From assembly GCA_938007965.1 (NCBI GenBank), contig CALLMH010000002.1, forward strand, positions 28,394 to 92,393: a stretch of 64,000 nucleotides of DNA. The letters run 5' to 3'. A program made the translations under genes and the position numbers. Positions within the stretch are counted from its first letter, which is position 1, and every line of letters starts with the position of its first letter. This stretch comes from an uncultured Saprospiraceae bacterium. GTDB lineage: Bacteria; Bacteroidota; Bacteroidia; Chitinophagales; Saprospiraceae. The notes under the pieces are model-generated. The model did not search any database, was not told where the DNA came from, and saw nothing but the letters and a program-made list of their open reading frames with translations. This document shows positions 41,137 to 52,267 of this stretch, piece by piece.

Positions 41137-42834
41137 TTAATTTCTTCTTCTGTTCCTTACTTTCGATTCTAGTGCTTTATAGTGATTGTATGGCGTCCAA
41201 TCTGTAAATTGATAGTCGTCTAGCTTGCTGAGCGCACGCCAGAGGTTTTGATTGTTCTTATTTACAAGTGACCTCATTTTCTTTTCTTCCAGTTTGTTCT
41301 GTTTCTTAAGTTCTTTGATTTCTTGATTGAAAAGGTTCGTATGGTCTTCTATTATTTTTATTTCTTTTTTGAATTGAAGTACCGTGAGTGGAGTCATTTC
41401 AAATATGAACGTTCTGTCAAAGTTTATAAGTGGAGTCACCTCATATTTTGTTTCTTCTCCAGCTCTAAATCGATTTACATGAAAGAAGGCATTCACATGA
41501 AGTTTCGATTTTATGCCAAGGGGTTGGATTTTGACTTTCAGAGCAGATCCATCATCTATCCTAGGTGGATGTTCGAAATGTTCAAGGCCGATGGCTTTGA
41601 TGTCTTCTAAAGACAGATATTTTTTATTCTGAAGATATGACTTAAACTTCGAACTCAGATAGATGTAGCTGGTCATCGTATCTAATTTACTTTCTACTAT
41701 ATCTTGCTCATTCCAGAAGTCCTCAGAATACGGATTTACCCATACTTTTTGATAGTCAGTAAGTGGAGAGTAGTCGATATCTGTAATGTTATCTAGGAAT
41801 GGATTTTCGAAATCATAGAAGTGGAATGCCAGCTTGTTTTCAGATTTCACACCATTAAGTATATAGGTGTAGCTGACATCAATATGAGACAAGAAAGTCA
41901 TTTCTTGGTATTGGCTAAACTGATATTTGAAGTCCATCTTGGTCATCTTTATCGGCGTTCCCGTTCGTACACTTTTGAATTTTACCGTTTTGGGATTGAT
42001 GATGGTATTGTGTATTTCTACAAAATCATTGGTCTCTTTTTCTACTGTAATCTTAGAAGAAAATGAATTAGTAGAGTCTAAAGGAGTGCTAGTAATTACA
42101 AAGTACTCCTTTTCATTACTGGAAAACTCACTGTAGCTGGCATCAAAGTACTTCACCATTTTTTTCTTGGAGGAATGGGAGATTATAGACGGATATAATA
42201 CTTGCTGATCCTTGTCAAATATCCAGTCCAACTTCATTACATCGAATAAGTCCAAGGTCAGTATGATGTCATTCTCTACATTGATATGTGATTTTCCATG
42301 TTTGAATTTCCAATCATAGATTCTTCTGTTTTTGTGTTTGTAGTTATACAGAACTTCGGTCTGATCGGCCCATTCTCCATTGTTTATAGATTCTCTTTTC
42401 ACAAAAAGTTTAGTGTCGACCTCATCTCCATCTTCTTTTTGATATTCTTTTCGAGCCTTGGCTAGGGTTTTATAGGGAGAGATGTAGTTTTTGTCTGTGA
42501 TGACAACTTCGTCTGTTATTATCCCATCGTTTTTCATTCGGATGGTCATGTTTTGCTCACTCAAAATTAAGGTAGTATCCCGAAATCCTAAAAAAGTAAT
42601 TGTAACACTTTGACCTTTACGACCTTTGATAGAGAAGTATCCATCATCATTGGTGAAGGTGAATTGCCCTTTTGGAGTGTACACAGAAGCATAGGGTAGT
42701 GGACTATTGTCATCATTTGATATCACTTGGCCGTTAATTTTGGATTGCGCCTGAGATTGAAGGGAAAGGAGAATACTTAAGCTTACAATAGTGTAAACAG
42801 TGGAAAGTATTGATGTATATTTTCTAACAATCAT
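41137..42834 (-). CDS. Carboxypeptidase-regulatory-like domain protein of unknown function
   Basis: Signal peptide; INGQVISNDDNSPLPYASVYTPKGQFTFTNDDGYFSIKGRKGQSVTITFLGFRD; remainder unassigned. Confidence 0.78.
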   Translation of the reverse strand: MIVRKYTSILSTVYTIVSLSILLSLQSQAQSKINGQVISNDDNSPLPYASVYTPKGQFTFTNDDGYFSIKGRKGQSVTITFLGFRDTTLILSEQNMTIRMKNDGIITDEVVITDKNYISPYKTLAKARKEYQKEDGDEVDTKLFVKRESINNGEWADQTEVLYNYKHKNRRIYDWKFKHGKSHINVENDIILTLDLFDVMKLDWIFDKDQQVLYPSIISHSSKKKMVKYFDASYSEFSSNEKEYFVITSTPLDSTNSFSSKITVEKETNDFVEIHNTIINPKTVKFKSVRTGTPIKMTKMDFKYQFSQYQEMTFLSHIDVSYTYILNGVKSENKLAFHFYDFENPFLDNITDIDYSPLTDYQKVWVNPYSEDFWNEQDIVESKLDTMTSYIYLSSKFKSYLQNKKYLSLEDIKAIGLEHFEHPPRIDDGSALKVKIQPLGIKSKLHVNAFFHVNRFRAGEETKYEVTPLINFDRTFIFEMTPLTVLQFKKEIKIIEDHTNLFNQEIKELKKQNKLEEKKMRSLVNKNNQNLWRALSKLDDYQFTDWTPYNHYKALESKVRNRRRN

Positions 42835-43047
42835 ATCTATATTGTATAACTATCTATGAATATCGTAAATTTTGATGTGAGTTCCAAAAATGTTTGCTTT
42901 CTTGACTTTGAGGAGACAAGAAATATTTGGATGAAATGGATAGCTTGAGTTTTGTTTTTTGCTGCGCAAAATTGCTTTTTCGGCGGACAATGAATTGTCC
43001 GCGACATTAGGATTTGAAGCCCCAAAAACTTAATATATGAATAGAAA

Positions 43048-43075
43048 AAGCCCACTTAAGTCAATAAGCGGGCTT
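43048..43075 (-). terminator. Intrinsic terminator downstream of odhB
   Basis: AAGCCCaCTTA...TAAGcGGGCTT hairpin. Confidence 0.65.
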
Positions 43076-43184
43076 GTATATTGGAATTTGTAGAATCTAT
43101 CTTATAGTGATTTAGCAATTCAGTAAAATGATATTGATAAATTGATCTTTTTCGCAAACACTAAAGTGAATTGAAAATTCGAAA

Positions 43185-44420
43185 TTAAATATTCAACAAC
43201 AACTTCATTGGATCTTCTAATTGTTCTTTTACTTTCACTAAGAATGTAACAGATGTGCTACCATCTATCACTCTATGATCATAAGACAGTGCTAGGTTCA
43301 TCATCGGTCTGATTACTACTTGGCCATCTACAGCTATCGGTCTTTCTTTGATGGTGTGCATGCCAAGTATTGCCGATTGTGGCTCATTGATGATCGGCGT
43401 ACTAAGTAATGATCCGAATACTCCACCGTTAGTGATGGTGAATGTTCCACCTTTCATCTCATCCAACGTCAGTTTTCCTTCTCTAGCTTTAGCGGCTAGT
43501 GCTTTGATAGCGATTTCTATCTCATGGAAATCCATTGATTCCACATTTTTTACTGGAGGTACAACTAGTCCCGTAGGCGTACTAATTGCGATTGAGATAT
43601 CTACAAACTCATTGTATACGATGTTATTGCCATTAATCATTGCGTTTACATCAGGCATCTCCATGAGTACATTCGCACATGCTTTGGCGAATAATGACAT
43701 GAACCCTAACTTTACACCATGTTTCTCTACGAATTTTTCTTGTACCTTCTTTCTCAGCTTCATCACTTCTGACAGATCTACTTCATTGAAGGTAGTAAGC
43801 ATCGCAGTATTGTTCTTTGCAGAGACGAGTCTTGTTGCGATTGTTCTACGCATACGACTCATCTTTTCTTCTCTTACATTTCTACTGTATGCAGTTGATG
43901 CACTTTGTGGTGATGCTTCGGGTGTACTTGCAGCTGCGGGAGCTGGTTTATTCTGTGCTGCTTTTTGAGCATCTTCTTTCGTTATACGACCGTCTTTTCC
44001 CGATCCAGAGACATCACTTGGGTTGACATTGTTTTCTCTTAGTATTTTTCCAGCTGCAGGTGATGGGTGACCTGTTGCATAGTTTGCTGATTGTGCAGGA
44101 GCGGCTGGCGCTTCTTCAGTTTTTGTTTCAGCTGGGGCAGATTCTTCTTTAGCAGGTGTTGATTTTTCTGCAGGTGCAGCAAAGCTTGTGTCTATTTTAG
44201 CTACCAATCCTCCGATTTCTATATCATCATCCTCAGCTGCTACGTATATGAGCTTACCTTCAGCTTCTGCGGGAAACTCCAATGTTGCTTTATCTGATTC
44301 AAACTCACAGATTGGCTCATCTAATTTTACGAAGTCACCATTTTCTTTTAACCATTGTGACAATGTTACTTCTGTGATTGATTCTCCAATAGTGGGAACT
44401 CTCATTTCTACTATAGCCAT
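43185..44420 (-). CDS. odhB: Dihydrolipoyllysine-residue succinyltransferase, E2 of the 2-oxoglutarate dehydrogenase complex
   Basis: Lipoyl domain ([20 protein letters not shown]), Pro/Ala-rich linker, E3-binding domain, catalytic domain [35 protein letters not shown]. Confidence 0.95.
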   Translation of the reverse strand: MAIVEMRVPTIGESITEVTLSQWLKENGDFVKLDEPICEFESDKATLEFPAEAEGKLIYVAAEDDDIEIGGLVAKIDTSFAAPAEKSTPAKEESAPAETKTEEAPAAPAQSANYATGHPSPAAGKILRENNVNPSDVSGSGKDGRITKEDAQKAAQNKPAPAAASTPEASPQSASTAYSRNVREEKMSRMRRTIATRLVSAKNNTAMLTTFNEVDLSEVMKLRKKVQEKFVEKHGVKLGFMSLFAKACANVLMEMPDVNAMINGNNIVYNEFVDISIAISTPTGLVVPPVKNVESMDFHEIEIAIKALAAKAREGKLTLDEMKGGTFTITNGGVFGSLLSTPIINEPQSAILGMHTIKERPIAVDGQVVIRPMMNLALSYDHRVIDGSTSVTFLVKVKEQLEDPMKLLLNI

Positions 44421-44599
44421 ATTAATCTGCGTTTTTTTTATTAATCATTTTAAAAATCTCTGAGCAAATTTGCGGCTTTAATTTCTTATATGCCAAGAAA
44501 GGAATGATGAATGTACTTTTATTTTAGGTTATGTATAAATTTATTTTAGACGAGTCTAAATTTCATACATTTCTAGTTTTGAAGAAGTAATGTTTGTTC

Positions 44600-44870
44600 A
44601 TCAACGTATCATGATTATCCATTGAAATGATTCTCATATATATATTCACCGATCATATCATTACAAAATTAAAGCCTCACTTCCTCCCGTGGTTACTAAT
44701 ATGTCGTTTTTTGAAACCTCAATATCGTGCTTTGCATAGTATTCTGAAAGTTTTATCTGCAAGCTTTCATTACCTGCAGAGTGACTGTAAGCCATAGTAA
44801 ACAAGCCATGATTTTGACTGCATCGAGAGCTACTTGCGGAGTTTCAATATCTGGTTGCTAAAAAATATGG
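44600..44870 (-). pseudogene. Decayed remnant of a class I/II PLP-dependent aminotransferase (N-terminal part only)
   Basis: Minus-strand fragments in two frames: QPDIETPQVALDAVK (44818-44857) then after a frameshift AYSHSAGNESLQIKLSEYYAKHDIEVSKNDILVTTGGSEALIL* (ending 44661); a TAG stop directly precedes QPD. Confidence 0.78.
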
Positions 44871-44957
44871 CTTTAAAAATTAACACTACCAAAACAAAAC
44901 CTAACCTATCGCTAACATCAAACAAACGAAGAAATAGTTAGTTTTGTCAATACATAA

Positions 44958-47900
44958 TTGATAGATATCAAAAAGTTAAGAAAATATACATTTTACATAC
45001 TAGCATTTTTACTAATTCTATTGGTGATTATATGGTTATTGCTGCAGACTTGTTGGCTACAGAATAAGCTCTTACCCATTGTTTTGAAAAATGTGTCCAG
45101 TGCACTAGGAACTCCTGTAAAAGCGGATAATATTGATGTTGATTTTTTTGAGGAGATAACTTTGAATCAGATTTTAATAGAGGGGCTGGAAGGAGATACT
45201 TTATTATCTGCTAACAAGCTCAATATAGACTTTAGCATCTTTTCGATATTAGATAAGACCATTTTTGTTGATGATATTACTTTGTCGGGTGCTCGGATCA
45301 ATCTGATCGAAGAGAATGAAGCATCTAACTATCAACATATTCTCGATCATCTTGCAGGCAGTACTTCATCACCCTCTCCAGAAAAAATAGATACATCATC
45401 GTCATCATGGAAGTTCGGACTAGATAAGATATTACTCGATGATGTGGGATTTAGGATGGTAAGTGAAGATTCGGATATGGAAGTAATGATCCCAATATTT
45501 GAGGCTGATTTTGATAGTTTCACAGAATCTTTTGATGAGGTATCTATCGGTAAGGCCTACTCTGAAGGCTTGCTGTTTTCCTTGATAGAAAAGAAAAAGT
45601 CCACCATCGAAAGTGGACCTACTCAATTTCCTACATTACCTATACAGTTGAGTATCGGTAATCTTGATCTGAATAATGCATCCATCGTCTATCAGAAAAA
45701 GTATCTTCCGAAGAAAAAATACGGATTCGATACTAATCATATCGATATAAGTAATGCCAATATCATGGCTAATGATATCAAATGGGGAAACCTAATCTCT
45801 GCGGATTTCCAAGAATTGAGTCTCAAGGAGAAGAGCGGAATGCATATCAAATCTTTAGCTGGGTCAATAGAACTCAGTGATCGTAAATTATCCATCAAGG
45901 AACTAGATCTAGATACCAATGATAGTGAAGTGGCAGTAAGCCTCCAAGCTGAATACAGTAGCTTTGATGCATTGATATCAGATTTTACAAATCAAAAAAT
46001 ACAGGCAAACATTGAAAAGGCGACCATAAATAAAAACGATGTAAAATATTTCATCCATCCTGCAGAAATTACATTTCTGAATATGAATCGTTTGAATCAG
46101 ATCAATTATGAAGGTGACATTAATCTGAATAATGGTAAAATGGAATTGGCCGATACAAATCTTGATATAGATAAAAAGATAGTTGGTGAAGGATACATTT
46201 CTATCAACACGGGAAAGCCGTTTTCCTATACCTTACGCATCAATAAGTTGAGGTCTACGCAAGATTATCTAACGGCTATATTTCCAGATTTTAAGATGCC
46301 TGCGGAGGTTAAAAATTTAGGTAAACTAATAGGCTCTATCTCAGCTACAGGAGATGCCTCTAGTGTGTCAGTTAGCGATATCAATCTTTCTTCTGGTGAT
46401 GATACCAAGGTCAAGGGAAGAGGTGAGATAACTGGACTAGATGGTAAGTCAGACCTTTGGCTCGATTTCGATTTCGACGAACTGAGGATGAACCCTAATG
46501 AATTGTTACAAGGGGAAGCTATCCCTGTACAATTGTATAATCTGGGTAATATCGATTACATCGGGTCCCTGAGGGGTAATGCGACTAACATCACGCTAGA
46601 CGGAGACCTAAAGACGGATATAGGAGATGGGATTTTTGATGCGTCGGTGCAGTTTAACCCTGATTACTCTGATGCGACTTACAAAGGCGAATTCGATTTG
46701 ACAGCATTTGATATCGGTAAGTTTCTACAAGATACAACGTTTGGTATTGCAACTATTTCTGGGATGATAGACGGCAGCGGGCTCAGCTTGGAGGCACTAG
46801 ATGCAACCATGAATCTCAATAGTAAACAATTCGAATATCAAGGACAAGCATACGAGGATATTGTCATCAAAGGCATATACAAGGATCATTCTTTCACAGG
46901 TCGTGTCGAATCTGATGATGATAAACTGAAACTTAACTTCGACGGTACTGCTGATCTCAATGGTGCGGATAGTCGGATAGAATTTACTTCTACAGTAGAT
47001 CGACTTGATCTTACACAATTTGGATTGGGAGATAGTATTCTCTGGATATCTGGTCTGCTCAATGGAACCACCAGAGGAGACAATATTGACAATTTTACAG
47101 GAAAAGCTACGATCGACAATTTGAGATTAGGCACAAAGAGAGGTGTATATACATCTGACACTACGCTTTCTATTATAGCCAAAGATCGAGAAGATGGTAC
47201 TAAGATTTATACGTTGAATAGTGCCTTCTTAGACGCTCAAGCGGAGGGGAATATACAGTTGTCTATGGTAGGAACAGTGCTAGAGGAGTACTTTAAAAAC
47301 TACATACCAGTCGAGAACGGATTTGAGCAAATAGCTACCATAGATACCTCGCTTATCGAGCATCAAAATTTCAAATTGTCGCTCAAGACCAAAGATGTAA
47401 ACTCCATCATCGAAGTACTGACAGAGGAAGAAGTGAAATTAAAGTCGGCTAATCTAAAAGGTAAGTTTTCAAGTGACGACTCTAAAATAGATTTCAAAGG
47501 TAGCATAGACAGTTTCTATTATGGTGGATATTTAGTAGAGAGTGGAGATTATTTCTTTGATGGAAGGCGTGACTTTATCAATGGGAATATCATATTGGAT
47601 AATATAATGAAGGACAATGACATCCTTATCCATGAGGCGAATATCAATACAAATCTTAATAGTGAAGTAGCGGGATTGAATCTCGAATTATTCGGCGAAG
47701 GTGATAACCAAACTTTACTGATCGGAGGCGATATATCGAGGACATCGGAGTATGTAATCAACTTTCATGATACACTAATAGTCAATAGATCTATATGGCA
47801 GTTCTCACCGTTTAATAAATTGACATACGGTGATGATGGTCTTTACATGCAGGATCTCAAAATAAGTAAGGAAGAACAATCTATTACCATATATACGGAC

Positions 47901-49880
47901 GACAGAGAAGAGGGGCAGGCTATAGAGGTACTGATGGATAACTTCATTTTATCAGAATTGACTTCGATCATCGGAAAAGAAAATGAATACTTCGAAGGAG
48001 AGATCAATGGTGCAGCTGTCATAAATAAAATATGGGAGAAACCCTTCGTAACGGCTGATTTGACTATGAATGACATCATGGTCGATGATTATCAGGTCGG
48101 GATGATCAAAGTAGAAGCAATCCAAGATAATGAAAGTAATACAGTGATTACTAAGATGGACCTAAATGGACCTGGGAATGATGCGACACTAGACCTAACC
48201 TATGGCATAGGTGATAGCTCACTTAAAGGTTATCTAGATATGAAACGCCTAGAGGTCAATACTTTGGACCCTTTTCTCACGGAAATATTGAGAGATAGCG
48301 AAGGAGCATTGATAGGAAAAATAAAAATTGAAGGAACTCCTTCACAGCCTAATGTAAACGGAAAAATAGAACTCAAGGGGATTCAGACCACTCCAGTATT
48401 TACCAATAGTAGATATGCCATCTTAGATCAGACGATAGACATTGATAACAAATCGATTACGTTTGGTGATATGGTCATCATGGACGAAAAGGATAATGTA
48501 GCCAATCTATCAGGTAAAGTTCTACACACGAATATGAGTGAGATGTTCTTGGACTTAAACATAGATACGGATCAATTCTTGTTTCTAAATACGACGCCTT
48601 TGGAGAATCCACTCTTCTATGGAAATGTGACAGTAGAAGCGGCAGTATCTATAAAAGGACCACTCGAAGATATCCAAATCGATGGTTCAGCAAAAGCAAT
48701 CAATAGTTCTAAGTTGTCCCTATCACCATTTGCGGTAGATCAATTGGATTACGATACAGACTTTATCATATTCGCTGATCCAAGAAAAGTTTCACTGGAT
48801 AGTCTCAGTGAACAATCAAAAAGTACCAATACCTTTCCATTTGATCTGGATATGAAGCTTACCGTAGAGGAGGATTCGGAATTTGAGATGGTGATGGATC
48901 CGATCACAGGTGACAATATTACAGGACGAGGTGTTTCTAATTTAGTCTTCAATTTGAAAAAGACCGGCGAGATAGAATTATACGGAACATATACGGTTAC
49001 AAGTGGAAAGTATCTCTTTTCATATGGCCTGATATCAAAAGAATTTGATATCAAAGAAGGCGGACGAGTCATATTCAATGGTGATCCGTTAGAAGGAACT
49101 CTGGACGTAACTGCAGTCTACAGAACGAATACAGCAGTCTATGATTTGCTGACACAAGAGTTAGAGTCACAAGATGGAGCCGAGGCCGCAGACGCCAAAC
49201 GAAAACGAAATATAGACGTAGTACTTAATCTAGCCAACAGTATCTCTCAACCAGAAATCAAGATGGATATTTTATACGAACCATCGACGCTATCAGGCAA
49301 CTCTACGGTGTCTGATATGGTGGTTGCGAAACTGGATCGCTTGAGAAATAATCCAAATGAGCTGAATAATCAGGTATTCGGTCTGTTGCTCTTTGATAGT
49401 TTTATATCATCGTCAGGATCGGAGACAGATCTGGCGCAGTCGGGCACCAATTTTGCCATCAATAGTCTCAGTGGATTGGTTACAAATCAATTGAACAAAC
49501 TTGCCAATGGACTGGTCAAAGGGGTAGAGCTTAATTTTGATGTAAATTCATACAGTTCGGATTTATTGTCTACGGGAGATGCTGGATTGATTACAGAATT
49601 AGGTGTCGGGGTATCTAAGAGCTTATTCGATGATAGACTTACGCTCACCGCTGGAACAAATGTAGATCTAGAGAGCAATTCTACCGAGGCACTATTCAAT
49701 AATCTGGCGGGGGATTTTGTGATCTCTTATAAACTCACGGAAGATGGAAGATATAATCTCAAAGTATTCAGAAAGAGTAATTACGACGCGATACTCGATG
49801 AGAATGCGTCGAAAAATGGCGTGGGATTCAATGCTAGAAAGGAATTTGGTTCGATAAAAAGGAATAAAGGAAATAATTGA
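44958..49880 (+). CDS. tamB: TamB/DUF490 (AsmA-like) translocation and assembly module protein; apparent TTG start
   Basis: 1640 aa with N-terminal TM, long beta-helical region and C-terminal DUF490 domain (GTYTVTSGKYLFSYGLISKEFDIKEGGRVIFNGDPLEGTLDVTAVYRTNTAVYDLL). Confidence 0.9.
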   Translation: MIDIKKLRKYTFYILAFLLILLVIIWLLLQTCWLQNKLLPIVLKNVSSALGTPVKADNIDVDFFEEITLNQILIEGLEGDTLLSANKLNIDFSIFSILDKTIFVDDITLSGARINLIEENEASNYQHILDHLAGSTSSPSPEKIDTSSSSWKFGLDKILLDDVGFRMVSEDSDMEVMIPIFEADFDSFTESFDEVSIGKAYSEGLLFSLIEKKKSTIESGPTQFPTLPIQLSIGNLDLNNASIVYQKKYLPKKKYGFDTNHIDISNANIMANDIKWGNLISADFQELSLKEKSGMHIKSLAGSIELSDRKLSIKELDLDTNDSEVAVSLQAEYSSFDALISDFTNQKIQANIEKATINKNDVKYFIHPAEITFLNMNRLNQINYEGDINLNNGKMELADTNLDIDKKIVGEGYISINTGKPFSYTLRINKLRSTQDYLTAIFPDFKMPAEVKNLGKLIGSISATGDASSVSVSDINLSSGDDTKVKGRGEITGLDGKSDLWLDFDFDELRMNPNELLQGEAIPVQLYNLGNIDYIGSLRGNATNITLDGDLKTDIGDGIFDASVQFNPDYSDATYKGEFDLTAFDIGKFLQDTTFGIATISGMIDGSGLSLEALDATMNLNSKQFEYQGQAYEDIVIKGIYKDHSFTGRVESDDDKLKLNFDGTADLNGADSRIEFTSTVDRLDLTQFGLGDSILWISGLLNGTTRGDNIDNFTGKATIDNLRLGTKRGVYTSDTTLSIIAKDREDGTKIYTLNSAFLDAQAEGNIQLSMVGTVLEEYFKNYIPVENGFEQIATIDTSLIEHQNFKLSLKTKDVNSIIEVLTEEEVKLKSANLKGKFSSDDSKIDFKGSIDSFYYGGYLVESGDYFFDGRRDFINGNIILDNIMKDNDILIHEANINTNLNSEVAGLNLELFGEGDNQTLLIGGDISRTSEYVINFHDTLIVNRSIWQFSPFNKLTYGDDGLYMQDLKISKEEQSITIYTDDREEGQAIEVLMDNFILSELTSIIGKENEYFEGEINGAAVINKIWEKPFVTADLTMNDIMVDDYQVGMIKVEAIQDNESNTVITKMDLNGPGNDATLDLTYGIGDSSLKGYLDMKRLEVNTLDPFLTEILRDSEGALIGKIKIEGTPSQPNVNGKIELKGIQTTPVFTNSRYAILDQTIDIDNKSITFGDMVIMDEKDNVANLSGKVLHTNMSEMFLDLNIDTDQFLFLNTTPLENPLFYGNVTVEAAVSIKGPLEDIQIDGSAKAINSSKLSLSPFAVDQLDYDTDFIIFADPRKVSLDSLSEQSKSTNTFPFDLDMKLTVEEDSEFEMVMDPITGDNITGRGVSNLVFNLKKTGEIELYGTYTVTSGKYLFSYGLISKEFDIKEGGRVIFNGDPLEGTLDVTAVYRTNTAVYDLLTQELESQDGAEAADAKRKRNIDVVLNLANSISQPEIKMDILYEPSTLSGNSTVSDMVVAKLDRLRNNPNELNNQVFGLLLFDSFISSSGSETDLAQSGTNFAINSLSGLVTNQLNKLANGLVKGVELNFDVNSYSSDLLSTGDAGLITELGVGVSKSLFDDRLTLTAGTNVDLESNSTEALFNNLAGDFVISYKLTEDGRYNLKVFRKSNYDAILDENASKNGVGFNARKEFGSIKRNKGNN

Positions 49881-52153
49881 AATTGATCAAATACATATTG
49901 TGCTTTTATACAGCAGTGACTATGGTCGCTTGCAGTGGTACGAAAGGTCTAGAACCAAGTGATAAGTTATTCACAGGGACGAAGGTCTCCTATATAGACG
50001 AGCAGAATATAACTGGAGGGTCGGGAATCAAAAAAGCCGTAACAGCCAATCTGCTGACGGCAAATACACCTGGGTTATTCAATATTAAGACGGGTTTTTA
50101 TAATATATATGAAGAAACAGGTAAGACTGGATTCAAGCACGGGATCAAGTACAGGATGGGGTCAAAGCCGGTAGTATTCGAAAGTCAAAAGATATCCATC
50201 ACGGAAAAGAGAATCAAGAAGGCAATGGAAAACGACGGTTACTTGCAAGCCGAAGTTAGTTGTGATTCTATAGCCAAGAAGAGGAAAGTGGCCATTCAAT
50301 GTGAAGCTACACTAGGTAATAGATACATTATAGACAGTGTGTTTTATCTTCAAGATACGCTTCCGATTAGTAGAACCTTGATCAAACTCCATAGCCTGGA
50401 GTATACAAAGTCTGGCGATCACTATCAGTTGGCGAATTTGATATCTGACAGGGATGGATTGATCACAGCTGCAAAAAATAATGGATACCCATATCTAAGT
50501 CAACAAGATGTGATTTACTTCGTAGATACTTTGGTAGGTGATAATAGGGTAGATATACACATGCGATTGCGTGCTACAGAAGATTCGCTGAAGTACGAAA
50601 GATTCAGTTATGGAGGTATTTATATCAACCCCAACTTCACACTAAATAGGGATAGCCCGACGGACACCACAGAGATGGCTACCTTCGATAAGTACGATAT
50701 GGTGATCGGCTATGACTTCCTTAGCGAAGAAGCACTCAATAAGGCGATGTTTATCAAAGAAGGAGCGATCTATGATGCCAAACGAAGCAAGCTGACTACA
50801 GATCGACTATTGGATTTTGGATTATTCAAATTTGTAAATGTGAAGACGGTCATGAATCCTGATACAAAGAGAATAGATCACTTTTTTAATCTTACGACTA
50901 ATAAGATGGAAAGTATCACAGGAGAGATCGAAATAAATAATAGGCAAGGTAATTTTCTCGGATTGTTGGGTAAAGTTACGTATACAAATCGAAATATATT
51001 CGGCGGTGCAGAGCGGTTTGATCTCTCGCTATCGGGTGGTCTTGAGACCCAGTTTGGAGATCAACAACCATTGATAAATACAAGTGATATTAAATTAGAA
51101 AGTAAAATCACTTATCCATCTGTAGTATTGCCATTTTTTTCATTTAGGACGAATCGAAACTTCATCCCTAAGACGACGATGTCTCTGTCTGTCAATCAAA
51201 CACAGAGAGTTGATTTCTATACAATACGATCTGCAAATGCTCAATACGGATTCAAGTGGAATGAGACTGAAGTAAAATCATCCGCTTTTAGTCCGATCGA
51301 CCTGACTTGGTTAGTGTTATCTAGCAAAACTCCAGCTTTCGAGATAGAATTATTGAACAATCCTGAACTCGCGCAGAGTCTAGAGAATACATTGATTTCT
51401 GGGTCATCGTATGATTTCATCTACAATAGAAGAGATAAATTCGATCCTGCAAATCAGCTGTACTTTAAGGGATCCATAGAAAGTGCTGGAAATATAGTAT
51501 CCTTATTCGTCAAACCAAATACAGCCGGAGGACAAGCTGACTTATTCGGAACGCCGTATGCGCAGTATACTAGACTGACCGCTGATGTAAGAAAGTACTG
51601 GTCGCTAGGGACGTACGGATCGATAGCCACTAAGATGATTGCTGGAGCTGGATTTGCCTATGGGAATAGTGATGAACTGCCATATTCTAGACAATACTCT
51701 GTCGGTGGTGCCAATAGTATTAGAGCATGGCAATTGAGGACACTGGGACCTGGAGAATTTCAAGCCACTTCCAGTGCTAATCAGTTCATAGATCAGACCG
51801 GAGATATCAAATTAGAATCAAGTGTAGAGTATAGGTTTCCTGTTTTCGGATATTTCAAAGGAGCATTATTTTTAGATGCAGGTAATGTTTGGATTCTAGC
51901 AAGTGATCAATTGAATAGACAGAATGGGGTATTTAGATTTGATAATTTTGCTAATCAGATTGCTGTGGGTACTGGAGTAGGGTTGAGATTTGATATTGAT
52001 TTCTTAGTAGTGAGATTAGATGCAGCATTCCCAATCAGAGATATAGGAGATAACAATAAGTTCCAATGGGTGATAGATGAAATAGAGCCGTTTAGCGGAA
52101 AATGGCATGGTGAGAATATGATATTCAATGTAGGTATTGGGTATCCATTTTAA
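49877..52153 (+). CDS. BamA/TamA-family outer membrane protein with lipoprotein signal (TamL-like); apparent TTG start
   Basis: Lipobox FYTAVTMVACSGTKGLEPSDKLFTGTKV; POTRA-like region; C-terminal Bac_surface_Ag barrel (RQYSVGGANSIRAWQLRTLGPGEF...GVGLRFDIDFLVVRLDAAFPI); overlaps the tamB stop by TTGA. Confidence 0.9.
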   Translation: MKLIKYILCFYTAVTMVACSGTKGLEPSDKLFTGTKVSYIDEQNITGGSGIKKAVTANLLTANTPGLFNIKTGFYNIYEETGKTGFKHGIKYRMGSKPVVFESQKISITEKRIKKAMENDGYLQAEVSCDSIAKKRKVAIQCEATLGNRYIIDSVFYLQDTLPISRTLIKLHSLEYTKSGDHYQLANLISDRDGLITAAKNNGYPYLSQQDVIYFVDTLVGDNRVDIHMRLRATEDSLKYERFSYGGIYINPNFTLNRDSPTDTTEMATFDKYDMVIGYDFLSEEALNKAMFIKEGAIYDAKRSKLTTDRLLDFGLFKFVNVKTVMNPDTKRIDHFFNLTTNKMESITGEIEINNRQGNFLGLLGKVTYTNRNIFGGAERFDLSLSGGLETQFGDQQPLINTSDIKLESKITYPSVVLPFFSFRTNRNFIPKTTMSLSVNQTQRVDFYTIRSANAQYGFKWNETEVKSSAFSPIDLTWLVLSSKTPAFEIELLNNPELAQSLENTLISGSSYDFIYNRRDKFDPANQLYFKGSIESAGNIVSLFVKPNTAGGQADLFGTPYAQYTRLTADVRKYWSLGTYGSIATKMIAGAGFAYGNSDELPYSRQYSVGGANSIRAWQLRTLGPGEFQATSSANQFIDQTGDIKLESSVEYRFPVFGYFKGALFLDAGNVWILASDQLNRQNGVFRFDNFANQIAVGTGVGLRFDIDFLVVRLDAAFPIRDIGDNNKFQWVIDEIEPFSGKWHGENMIFNVGIGYPF

Positions 52154-52174
52154 AGATAGAATATAATAATAACC

Positions 52175-52240
52175 CGAGCGCGACTTGTCTATTCCTTCGG
52201 AATATCCCTAAATACACATAAACGAAACAAAGAAGGCAAG
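52175..52240 (-). repeat. Degenerate interspersed intergenic repeat, minus-strand copy
   Basis: Reverse complement cttgccttcTTTGTTTCGTTTaTGTGT matches the 16349 and 63492 copies. Confidence 0.5.
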
Positions 52241-52267
52241 TCTTATCTTATTGGATATGGAGTCAAA

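Noticed and set aside
42837-43055. 72-aa minus-strand ORF between odhB and the carboxypeptidase-reg protein
   Set aside because: Covers the palindrome and terminator, no domain or convincing start; better explained as noncoding.
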